A DNA stretch of 10,459 nucleotides from Bdellovibrionales bacterium (GTDB taxonomy: Bacteria; Bdellovibrionota; UBA1018; CAIMNF01): the NCBI GenBank assembly GCA_947457605.1, contig CANGWP010000076.1, forward strand, positions 1 to 10,459, in the 5' to 3' direction. A program made the translations under genes and the position numbers. Under the pieces are notes generated by a model that saw only the letters and a list, made by a program, of their open reading frames with translations, searched no databases and was not told the DNA's origin. Numbering within the stretch: position 1 is the first letter of the stretch; each line of letters opens with the position of its first letter. Of this stretch, positions 1-5,529 are shown piece after piece.

Positions 1-1
1 G

Positions 2-358
2 TATCTTCTTTATATCATTGAAGCGCTCGTTGAGTATGGACTGTATGAGGAGGCGGATCCGTTTCTACGGAGGCTGAACAAGCTTGCTCCGGGAAGCGAT
101 GAAGCGGTGATCGCACGCTATCTGACCCTTAGTCCGACTCACGACATTAAAAATGTTGTAAATGAAGGTAGAAACATCGTACGCGGGGGAATTAAGAACC
201 CGCGCGTATATGAAAAACTGATTCTTGCATCAGTCTTCGCGGGCTACAGGGACGATGCGATCAGTCTCGCTTCTGAAGCCTGCAAAAAATGGCCTGAAAG
301 GGCCAGATTCTTTCTAAGGTCCCTGTCCCCGGAAGAAGTCCGTCAAATACTCTTGTGA
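2..358 (+). CDS. C-terminal part of a TPR-like helical repeat protein (partial)
   Basis: The frame is open from the left edge (first full codon at position 2) to a TGA at 356-358, giving 118 visible residues; the true start is outside the window. An internal GTG at 107 is not a convincing start because the same frame continues upstream with similar composition. The visible protein is mostly amphipathic helix. Segments such as ALVEYGLYEEADPFLRRL and YEKLILASVFAGYRDDAISL have the small/large residue spacing of TPR or similar alpha-alpha repeats, which usually serve as protein-protein scaffolds. No catalytic motif is seen and the specific function is unknown. The gene converges on the minus-strand btuD-like gene, with 30 bases between their stop codons and no clear U-tract terminator. 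Confidence 0.7.
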   Translation, partial: YLLYIIEALVEYGLYEEADPFLRRLNKLAPGSDEAVIARYLTLSPTHDIKNVVNEGRNIVRGGIKNPRVYEKLILASVFAGYRDDAISLASEACKKWPERARFFLRSLSPEEVRQILL

Positions 359-388
359 TTCGGTTTCAATTTCCTTCCTCAGATGTTC

Positions 389-1168
389 CTAATAGAGGAT
401 CTTTCGTCGCCCCGATTCGGGGCTCGTAACCACATGTGGCGCGACCTGACAAAAAAGTTCCCGCAAATTTGACTCATTCATGACTGAATCAACCGGGCCT
501 CCCGCGATGATATTCCCTTTTTTCAGGAACACCATCTGATCAGATACTTCGGATAGAAAGTTCAGATCGTGGGAGGAAATCAAAAAGGTCATTCCACACG
601 CAGTCCAGGCGCGAATGATTCGGGTAACATGGATCAGGCGGTCCAAATCAAGCTTTGAAAAGGTCTCATCCAGAATGAGCACCTTCGGTGCCTGAATCAA
701 CGCACGAGCAAACATCACGAGTTGCTTCTCGCCGTCACTGAGAGTTTGGAAAGTTCTTGGAAGAAAGGAAAGAAGATCAAGCGACTCCACCACGCTGGAA
801 ACTCGATCCCGCTCGCCGGCATTCAACCCCGGCAGAAGCCTTCCGGAAGCCGACTCGATTCCCAAATCAAACAGATCCCGCACTGTAAGTTGAAAGGGAG
901 ACCGAAAATCACTGCCAAGATACATCACCCGCTTGACTCGCTCCGAGGGCTCGCGAAGCAACTCCATGGGCACACCCTCAATTATGACTTCTCCCGAGCG
1001 AAAGACCGCAGAGGGCTCGCCGCCAATGGCTTTCAAAAGAGAGCTCTTTCCCGAGCCGTTCGGCCCAAAAACACCAAGAACACTTCGCTCCTGAAGCTCA
1101 AGATCCAATGGACAAAGGAGACTTGGCCCGTTCGGACTTTTGACCTCAAGCCTGGAGACACGGATCAT
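389..1168 (-). CDS. btuD: ABC transporter ATPase of a cobalamin/iron-chelate importer (BtuD/FecE/FhuC family)
   Basis: This is the 259-residue cytoplasmic ATPase that would power the permease encoded just upstream. Walker A is GPNGSGKS (residues 35-42), the signature is LSDGEKQ (143-149), Walker B is VLILDE (163-168) with a D-loop SKLD, and the switch histidine is H200 in LISSHD. Two points differ from the family norm. The Q-loop position, where most members read YxPQ, reads YLGS (residues 83-86). The signature has Asp where the usual form is LSGGE. The ATG overlaps the permease stop as ATGA, so translation is probably coupled. It is the last gene of the operon. The substrate is inferred from the BtuF-like protein two genes upstream; heme or a siderophore remains possible. 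Confidence 0.9.
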   Translation of the reverse strand: MIRVSRLEVKSPNGPSLLCPLDLELQERSVLGVFGPNGSGKSSLLKAIGGEPSAVFRSGEVIIEGVPMELLREPSERVKRVMYLGSDFRSPFQLTVRDLFDLGIESASGRLLPGLNAGERDRVSSVVESLDLLSFLPRTFQTLSDGEKQLVMFARALIQAPKVLILDETFSKLDLDRLIHVTRIIRAWTACGMTFLISSHDLNFLSEVSDQMVFLKKGNIIAGGPVDSVMNESNLRELFCQVAPHVVTSPESGRRKILY

Positions 1169-2118
1169 GAAACCTCCCCCCTTTTCTTTTTAACAAAGAG
1201 CATCATGAACACCGGGGCTCCCAAAAGCGAAGTAACGGCTCCCACAGGCAATTCGTGCGGACTTCCGAGCGTTCGAGCAAATGCATCACTGATCGCCAAA
1301 AGTGCGGCACCCGAGATCAATACAAACGGAATCAAATGAAAATGCCGCTGCAATCCAAGCCAGCGCCTCACCAAATGAGGCACGATCAAACCGACAAAAC
1401 CAATCATGCCCGCATAACTCACGCAAAGGCCGACCAGGATCGATATCGACAGGATCGATATCGTGCGGGTGCGGGGAAGAGACACGCCAAAACTTTCAAC
1501 CATTTCTTCCCCGAAAAGGAAGGCATCGAGATTTCTTGAGAATAGAATGAATCCCACCCCCATCAGCAGCACCAACCCCAAGAGAAAAACAGCAGGTCCA
1601 AGCGCAACCCTCGAGAGATCCCCAAGCAGCCAGAAATTTACATTCTGTACCCCGAGTGGATCTGCGAGAGCCATCCATATCGCGAGAAGACTTGCCGAAA
1701 ACAGGCTGATCATCACTCCGATCAGAATCAAGGACTCTTGTCCTGCAATTCCTTTGCTTCCCACTCGAAATAAAACGAGCAAACTAAGCCCCGCACCAAG
1801 AATGGCTCCGGGGTTCATGCCAAACAGCAGGGATCCAATCTGAAGTGAAACCCCAACTGCAGCGCCCAGGGCTGCGCCCGATGCAACTCCCAGCGTATAG
1901 GGTTCGGCAAGAGGGTTTGACAAAACGGTTTGGAGCACAAGACCCGCAAGCGAGAGTCCGGCACCTACCGAGATTCCAAGAATCAGACGAGGAATGCGAA
2001 GCTCGCGGACCAAAAGAGAGGCATTTTGAAAGTCCAGGCCAAGAAAAAGGGACAACAGAATTGCTCCTGCGAGAACACTCAGTGCAATGAGGTATTTTTT
2101 ATGGATTTCGTTCCTCAT
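1165..2118 (-). CDS. btuC: FecCD/BtuC-type ABC transporter permease
   Basis: This 317-residue inner-membrane protein has the many hydrophobic helices and the length expected of the FecCD family (about 320-340). Family hallmarks are visible. The segment around NPLAEPYTLGVASGAALG corresponds to the usual NPLADPxxLGxxSGA. The segment GMIGFVGLIVPHLVRR is the conserved loop that contacts the ATPase. ELPVGAVTSLLGAPVF near the C-terminus is also typical. The start lies 20 bases inside the end of the btuF-like gene and the end overlaps btuD by 4 bases. A nearly exact 15-base tandem repeat (1435-1464) encodes two ISIL units in one membrane helix. Import of vitamin B12 or a related chelate from the periplasm is inferred from its partners. 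Confidence 0.92.
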   Translation of the reverse strand: MRNEIHKKYLIALSVLAGAILLSLFLGLDFQNASLLVRELRIPRLILGISVGAGLSLAGLVLQTVLSNPLAEPYTLGVASGAALGAAVGVSLQIGSLLFGMNPGAILGAGLSLLVLFRVGSKGIAGQESLILIGVMISLFSASLLAIWMALADPLGVQNVNFWLLGDLSRVALGPAVFLLGLVLLMGVGFILFSRNLDAFLFGEEMVESFGVSLPRTRTISILSISILVGLCVSYAGMIGFVGLIVPHLVRRWLGLQRHFHLIPFVLISGAALLAISDAFARTLGSPHELPVGAVTSLLGAPVFMMLFVKKKRGEVS

Positions 2119-2932
2119 GCCTTGATCTTAGCCCTTTCAAGGCATTTAACAACCGTAGACTGCATCGAGCAAAATCATCCCCGGAAATCATCTCTATCCT
2201 TCCGCTCCGAACCGCCGAAAGGGTCTGAAACCTGGTCCAATCTTTTTTGGATTCGGCAAGCTCCACCGGAGCTTCGGCATGATCCAGGATTAAAATGCGC
2301 TCTGGATCAGCGGAAAGAACGGACTCGATCGAAACTTTGGGATAGCCCGCCCTTACGCTTGAAAATACATTCTTTAGCCCGACTGACTCCAGTGCATCAT
2401 TCAAATAACTGTCCCCGCCCACCGTAATCAAAGGACGATGCTGGATTTCAATGAACACCCGGGTCTTAGTGCCTGTATTTTTCCCAAGAGTTTTCCTGAG
2501 CCCCTTCCAACGATTCCGAGCTTCCGCGCCGGCACCCGACTCCCCAAGTATTTTTCCAAGAGAGTCAATCCACTCCTCCATCAACCCAAAGGATTCCTTT
2601 TTCACGCTTATGACGTTCAATTTGAGCCGCTTCAATTGTTCAACCTGCTCCGGGAGATTGTATTCCTCCGAAGCAAGGACAAGATCCGGTTTCAAGCTTG
2701 CGATTTTTTCAAGGTGTAGCTTTGGGTAGGGTCCGACCTCGGGAACTCCTCTCAGATAGTCAGGATGATTTGAATACTCGCTGACCCCAACCACTCTTTG
2801 AAGAGCGGCCTTGCGCCCAAGGATTTCAGCAACCCACTCCGAGAGCAAGGGATTCAAACAAACGATGCGCTGAAAACCCGCCCGAGCCTCCGCTCCGAAC
2901 AGAAATAGGATCAGGCAAAACAATCGAATCAT
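2099..2932 (-). CDS. btuF: Periplasmic substrate-binding protein, BtuF-like
   Basis: A 277-residue protein with a short N-terminal signal peptide: a basic start, a hydrophobic core LFCLILFLFG, and likely cleavage after AEARA near residue 18. There is no lipobox cysteine, so it is predicted to be free in the periplasm and not a lipoprotein. The body follows the class III (helical backbone) binding fold. It has RIVCLNP near the mature N-terminus, VGVSEYSNHPDYL (48-60), the strong family motif EKIASLKPDLVLA (75-87), YLNDALESVGLKNVF (176-190), and YPKVSIESVLSADPERIL, closely resembling BtuF. It would deliver substrate to the permease encoded next. Its ATG overlaps the lgt stop by 4 bases. Cobalamin is the best guess at ligand; heme or siderophore cannot be excluded. 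Confidence 0.85.
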   Translation of the reverse strand: MIRLFCLILFLFGAEARAGFQRIVCLNPLLSEWVAEILGRKAALQRVVGVSEYSNHPDYLRGVPEVGPYPKLHLEKIASLKPDLVLASEEYNLPEQVEQLKRLKLNVISVKKESFGLMEEWIDSLGKILGESGAGAEARNRWKGLRKTLGKNTGTKTRVFIEIQHRPLITVGGDSYLNDALESVGLKNVFSSVRAGYPKVSIESVLSADPERILILDHAEAPVELAESKKDWTRFQTLSAVRSGRIEMISGDDFARCSLRLLNALKGLRSRHEERNP

Positions 2933-3717
2933 TTTTGCCGGGCCGCCGTTTTCAACCTGAGATTCAAAACCAGAAGGGCGACAAGAAATACGAGTGCCGA
3001 GATGAATTGACTGGTGGACAGGATTCCTTCCAGCACAAAGCCACGGATCGAGTCTCCACGGAATACCTCAATCACACTTCGAATGAGCGGATAAGTCATG
3101 AAATAAGTGAGGCCAACCTGGCCGTCGATTTTCTTGTGCTTGAAAACCTGAATCAATCCAAAATACAGCAAAAGAAGAGCGGTGAACTCATAGAGCTGAG
3201 TCGGGTGTAGCGGAATCCCTCGAAGAGAGAAATCGACCAGCTCCGAATCCAGCCTGATTCCCCAGGGCGCCGCAGTAGGCCGGCCATAACAACATCCGGC
3301 ACTGAGACACCCCAGCCGCCCAAAGGCATGGGCAATCACAAGCCCGGGAGAAAGCACATCTATCATCTTCCAGGCGTTGAGCTTGAATTTTTTAAAATAC
3401 CAAACCGCATATCCGGTGGAAAGAAGAAGTCCGCCAAAAAACACAAGACCGCCCTCCCAAACCTTGAACATGTCGAGTGGGTTTGAGAGAAAATAAGGAA
3501 GCCGGGTCAGGATGAAAAGCACCCTTGAGCCCACAAATCCGAGCAGCAACAGCCAAAACGCGAGATCCGCACATTGATCCGGATCCATTCCGGCACGAAT
3601 CGCGAGTTTTCGGACTGTGACCACGCCGAGGACGAAACCAATCGCAATCATTAGGCCGTAGGTGTGAAAGGGAATGGTCAATCCACCGAGGTGAAGCTCA
3701 AACAGAAGGGGATGCAT
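2929..3717 (-). CDS. lgt: Prolipoprotein diacylglyceryl transferase
   Basis: Lgt transfers diacylglycerol from phosphatidylglycerol to the lipobox cysteine of prolipoproteins in the inner membrane, the first step of lipoprotein maturation. The 262-residue length and about seven membrane segments fit. The N-terminal motif TIPFHTYGLMIAIGF matches the family start. HAFGRLGCLSAGCCYGRP is the signature region, in the GCCYG form seen in several non-enterobacterial lineages. LHPTQLYE and IRSVIEVFRGD cover the conserved C-terminal residues. It overlaps lspA, encoding the next enzyme of the same pathway, by 20 bases, and btuF by 4 bases. The N-acyltransferase Lnt is not in the window. Confidence 0.96.
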   Translation of the reverse strand: MHPLLFELHLGGLTIPFHTYGLMIAIGFVLGVVTVRKLAIRAGMDPDQCADLAFWLLLLGFVGSRVLFILTRLPYFLSNPLDMFKVWEGGLVFFGGLLLSTGYAVWYFKKFKLNAWKMIDVLSPGLVIAHAFGRLGCLSAGCCYGRPTAAPWGIRLDSELVDFSLRGIPLHPTQLYEFTALLLLYFGLIQVFKHKKIDGQVGLTYFMTYPLIRSVIEVFRGDSIRGFVLEGILSTSQFISALVFLVALLVLNLRLKTAARQK

Positions 3718-4207
3718 GGGTCTCCTTGCTTAACAGATTCGTAAGCAACAGGATTCCAACTCCAACGCAAATCGCGGAGTCTGCCACATTGAAGGCAGGA
3801 AAGTAGTATTGGTTGTGATAGTGAAAATCGAGGAAATCGACAACATACCCAAGGCGGATCCGGTCAATGAGATTTCCGATCGCACCACCCGAAACCAATC
3901 CGAGCGCCATGGCCCGCCAGCGGGCAGTCGCAGGCAGATCACGATACAAAAAGCCCAGCACAACCATTGCCACAATCGGAACGATCAGGAAAAAGGGAAC
4001 ACGAAACGTCGGATTTGCGGTTGCGAGAAAGCCAAATGCAGCACCAGTATTGCGCACATAGGTAAGACTGAAAAAATTTGCGATCACGGAAAGGGATTCG
4101 CCGTATTCAAAACGGGCGATCACCTCAAATTTGGTCCACTGGTCGAGTACTATGACAAAAAGAATGCTCAAAAAGAAGAAGAGCGGCTTTACCACGAAGA
4201 TCCCCAA
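3698..4207 (-). CDS. lspA: Lipoprotein signal peptidase (signal peptidase II)
   Basis: LspA is the membrane aspartyl protease that removes the signal peptide from diacylglyceryl-modified prolipoproteins, acting directly after Lgt. The 169-residue protein has four predicted membrane helices and all conserved boxes: LDQWTK (21-26), VRNTGAAFGF (51-60), GNLIDR (111-116) with catalytic Asp115, VVDFLDFHY (122-130), and FNVADSAI (139-146) with catalytic Asp143. Length is typical (about 150-170). The start lies 19 bases inside the preceding gene and the stop lies 20 bases inside lgt, so translation is likely coupled on both sides. The direct lspA-lgt pairing makes a compact lipoprotein-processing module. 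Confidence 0.97.
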   Translation of the reverse strand: MGIFVVKPLFFFLSILFVIVLDQWTKFEVIARFEYGESLSVIANFFSLTYVRNTGAAFGFLATANPTFRVPFFLIVPIVAMVVLGFLYRDLPATARWRAMALGLVSGGAIGNLIDRIRLGYVVDFLDFHYHNQYYFPAFNVADSAICVGVGILLLTNLLSKETHASPSV

Positions 4208-4761
4208 AGGGTGATTCCCGAGTCGATGTGCCTGGAAAGTTCTTTATTCTTCGCATCCACCGAAGAAAACTCATCCGGAGTCATCACCATGGAATCGAGC
4301 TTCTTGCCAAGAGGGTGGCGGGAAGTGATCTTTTTGATCTCCTCCGGAGTTTCGGACACCACCAACAAATTGTAATTGCTGTCAGTTCTGGAGCGACCAC
4401 TTGCCCGGCTCCCAAAAAGAACACCCCGGGTCGACATCGGCTCGATCATCTGCTTCAAACCCTCGAGATCAGAGATGGCACAGAAGGTTTTCAAAAGTTG
4501 GATGGCAGGATGATCATTCTGAAGACAAACTTCACGGTTATTGTTCAAAAAAATCACAAGGCCGAGCTCCTGAAGCGACTTCAGGATCTTTGTGATGCCC
4601 TCAACCCCCCCGAGACCGCGAACTCCTTTTAACTTGGACGACAAAACCCGTGGGGTAAATGCCGTGGTCGGCTCCGTCATGAGAAAACGAAGCAGCTTCT
4701 GCTCTGGAGTTACAAAACAAATAGTGTCCAAAGTGATCTGGGGCTTATTGGTCCTTGCCAT
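4189..4761 (-). CDS. Winged-helix protein with a degenerate (likely inactive) nucleotidyltransferase domain
   Basis: A 190-residue protein of uncertain function that heads the operon. Residues about 18-80 look like a winged helix-turn-helix (TPEQKLLRFLM, then GITKILKSLQELGLVI and a short wing). Residues about 110-165 match the minimal nucleotidyltransferase (MNT/pol-beta) core: GSRASGRSRTDSNYNLLV aligns position by position with the usual GSRARGxxRxDSDIDLLV. The two catalytic aspartates of DxD are replaced by Asn129 and Asn131; both codons read AAT on the coding strand. A possible third Asp (D156, in KLDSMVM) is kept. Nucleotide transfer is therefore unlikely, and a role as a DNA- or partner-binding regulator is inferred. 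ATG 4759-4761 is the first start after an in-frame TAG and has no good Shine-Dalgarno. The 3' end overlaps lspA by 19 bases. Confidence 0.8.
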   Translation of the reverse strand: MARTNKPQITLDTICFVTPEQKLLRFLMTEPTTAFTPRVLSSKLKGVRGLGGVEGITKILKSLQELGLVIFLNNNREVCLQNDHPAIQLLKTFCAISDLEGLKQMIEPMSTRGVLFGSRASGRSRTDSNYNLLVVSETPEEIKKITSRHPLGKKLDSMVMTPDEFSSVDAKNKELSRHIDSGITLWGSSW

Positions 4762-4792
4762 AGGGAGGTGACACTACCCTATTTTTAAGCAT
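4745..4792 (-). CDS. Putative 15-codon leader peptide overlapping the first operon gene
   Basis: On the minus strand an ATG at 4790-4792 is preceded by GAGGTG with a 5-base spacer, a far better ribosome site than the one before the nucleotidyltransferase-like gene. The frame runs 15 codons (MLKNRVVSPPYGKDQ) to a TAA at 4745-4747. It overlaps the downstream start at 4761 in another frame. Re-initiation by ribosomes leaving this frame could explain how the main gene is translated. The peptide shows no obvious attenuator run such as repeated His, Trp or Leu. It is a prediction from start-site quality and layout only. Confidence 0.35.
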   Translation of the reverse strand: MLKNRVVSPPYGKDQ

Positions 4793-4803
4793 TTTTCCAC
4801 CTC
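4760..4803 (-). promoter_or_regulatory. Operon leader: Shine-Dalgarno/anti-Shine-Dalgarno pairing and start-site inverted repeat
   Basis: Two overlapping symmetries sit at the head of the lspA operon. In the minus-strand RNA the leader-peptide Shine-Dalgarno GAGGUG (4803-4798) is perfectly complementary to CACCUC (4770-4765), just before the main ATG; that second arm lies within UCACCUCC, which equals the anti-Shine-Dalgarno tail of 16S rRNA. Separately, ATAGGG (4760-4765) and CCCTAT (4777-4782) form a six-base inverted repeat with an 11-base centre covering the start codon. It could be an operator, for instance for the winged-helix product itself, or an RNA hairpin. The two pairings compete for the same bases. 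The pairing is visible; its function is inferred. Confidence 0.35.
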
Positions 4804-4948
4804 TTGCCGAGGCCCCGCTCTGCGAAGAATTCCGGGCTCTGAACTTCGATTTAGAAAAATTTCACAGGTGCAATCTGACACTAATTTATTAAATAGAAGT
4901 TGTTTAGTTGCTCATTTATTTGAAAAACATTCATGATTTCATAGCTTT
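4804..4948. other. Divergent intergenic region with AT-rich block, probable promoters
   Basis: This stretch holds no supportable gene and separates the minus-strand lspA operon from the plus-strand dksA paralog. Positions 4850-4948 are clearly richer in A and T than the flanking genes, as expected for back-to-back promoters. A TTGAAA at 4920-4925 could be a -35 element for dksA, and TTGCAC on the minus strand (near 4866-4871) could serve the operon. Neither is followed by a convincing -10 box at 16-18 bases, so no exact promoter is claimed. No cobalamin riboswitch was recognised despite the B12-type transporter in the operon. Confidence 0.3.
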
Positions 4949-4972
4949 GCGAATTGAGAAGTCTTGGCGCGA

Positions 4973-5036
4973 GCTGCCGGCACAGCTGGCACACCTCTCG
5001 CAGTATTAGAGGGTGTGAGGCAGCCAGGATGGCAGC
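4973..5036 (+). promoter_or_regulatory. Structured 5' leader of dksA paralog 1
   Basis: If transcribed from the AT-rich block, the dksA leader can fold strongly. CACACCTCT (4990-4998) pairs with AGAGGGTGTG (5008-5017) with one bulged G. The outer arm GCTGCC (4973-4978) pairs with GGCAGC (5019-5024). A second GGCAGC copy at 5031-5036 is an alternative partner, and AGCTG (4972-4976) can instead pair with CAGCT (4983-4987), so exclusive folds exist. Between the two GGCAGC copies, GCC-AGGAT-GGC (5023-5033) forms a short hairpin with GGA in its loop. No known riboswitch class was recognised. Confidence 0.3.
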
Positions 5037-5079
5037 AACACAAAAAAAGCCCAGGGACACGGGGAAACCGGACGTAACC

Positions 5080-5087
5080 ACAAGGAG
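5080..5087 (+). promoter_or_regulatory. Shine-Dalgarno of dksA paralog 1, matching the CsrA core
   Basis: AAGGAG at 5082-5087 lies 7 bases before the ATG at 5095 and decides this start. With the two preceding bases it reads ACAAGGA (5080-5086), identical to the ACARGGA core of the known CsrA/RsmA binding consensus. Several other GGA triplets lie in the upstream leader. Many ordinary Shine-Dalgarno sites resemble this core, so the match alone is weak. It gains weight from the GGA-hairpin chain downstream of the same gene. Confidence 0.45.
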
Positions 5088-5094
5088 TACAAAT

Positions 5095-5508
5095 ATGATG
5101 AGGCAAGAACAGGTAATGAAATTCAAAAAACTATTTGAAGATCAAAAGGCCGCACTTCTCTACTCCTACAAGTTCATCAACGAGGATTTCACCATCCAGA
5201 CCGATGAGATGTCGGATGAAGTGGACCTCACCTGCGCCGAAATGGAACAGGGAATGAAGATGCGCCTTCGCAGCCGCGAAGCACTCTTCCTGAAAAAGAT
5301 CAATGAAGCTTTAGAAAAGATTCAAGCAGGAACCTTCGGAGTCTGTGAGTGTTGCGATCAGACCATCGAAACTTCCCGCCTTGAAGTTCGTCCTACCGCG
5401 AACCTCTGCCTCAGCTGTAAAGAGGAAGAGGAGCTGCGGGAACATCGCTCAGCTGATGGACGAAAATCAAAAAGCATGGGTCTGAAGCCCAGTCTTCGGA
5501 TCGCATAG
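5095..5508 (+). CDS. DksA/TraR-family C4 zinc-finger transcription factor, paralog 1
   Basis: DksA-family proteins enter the secondary channel of RNA polymerase and, with ppGpp in classical DksA, retune promoters during stress. This 137-residue protein has a coiled-coil region (about 5-75) and a C4 finger, C84-x2-C87-x17-C105-x2-C108, in GVCECC...RPTANLCLSCKEEEE, with an extra Cys86. The coiled-coil tip reads D41-E-V-D44-L-T46: both acidic residues of the DxxDxA tip of E. coli DksA are kept, but Ala is Thr. ATG 5095 was chosen for its AAGGAG; ATG 5098 fits the paralog at 7384-7767 equally well. An upstream in-frame ATG at 5029 has a poorer ribosome site. After the zinc finger comes a basic tail, from about residue 118, absent from classical DksA. 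The gene stands alone, followed by the hairpin chain at 5530-5742. Confidence 0.9.
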   Translation: MMRQEQVMKFKKLFEDQKAALLYSYKFINEDFTIQTDEMSDEVDLTCAEMEQGMKMRLRSREALFLKKINEALEKIQAGTFGVCECCDQTIETSRLEVRPTANLCLSCKEEEELREHRSADGRKSKSMGLKPSLRIA

Positions 5509-5529
5509 CTCCAATCGGGCGCCGGGGCA

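Noticed and set aside
409..423. Hairpin GCCCCG-ATT-CGGGGC near the end of btuD as a bidirectional terminator
   Set aside because: The stem is only six pairs, lies inside the btuD coding region and is not followed by a T-run on either strand.
722..1339. Plus-strand frame of 205 codons opposite the btuD/btuC genes
   Set aside because: It is antisense to well-supported transporter genes, rich in basic residues and low in hydrophobic order, has no family motif, and spans the junction of two real genes.
2930..2932. BtuF-like protein as a lipoprotein substrate of the adjacent lgt/lspA
   Set aside because: Its signal peptide ends in AEARA-GF with no lipobox cysteine at the cleavage site.
4762..5094. 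Cobalamin riboswitch controlling the BtuFCD-containing operon
   Set aside because: No B12-box-like conserved core could be recognised on the minus strand upstream of the operon, and the first genes of the operon are not B12 genes.
4954..5094. N-terminal extension of dksA paralog 1 using an upstream in-frame start (4954 or 5029)
   Set aside because: AAGGAG at 5082-5087 fits the start at 5095, paralog 2 begins at the equivalent position, and the extension looks like translated leader RNA rather than protein.
4881..5126. Minus-strand 81-codon frame with a hydrophobic N-terminus (possible small membrane protein)
   Set aside because: It starts inside the dksA coding region, overlaps its ribosome site and leader on the other strand, has no good Shine-Dalgarno, and its latter half is not protein-like.
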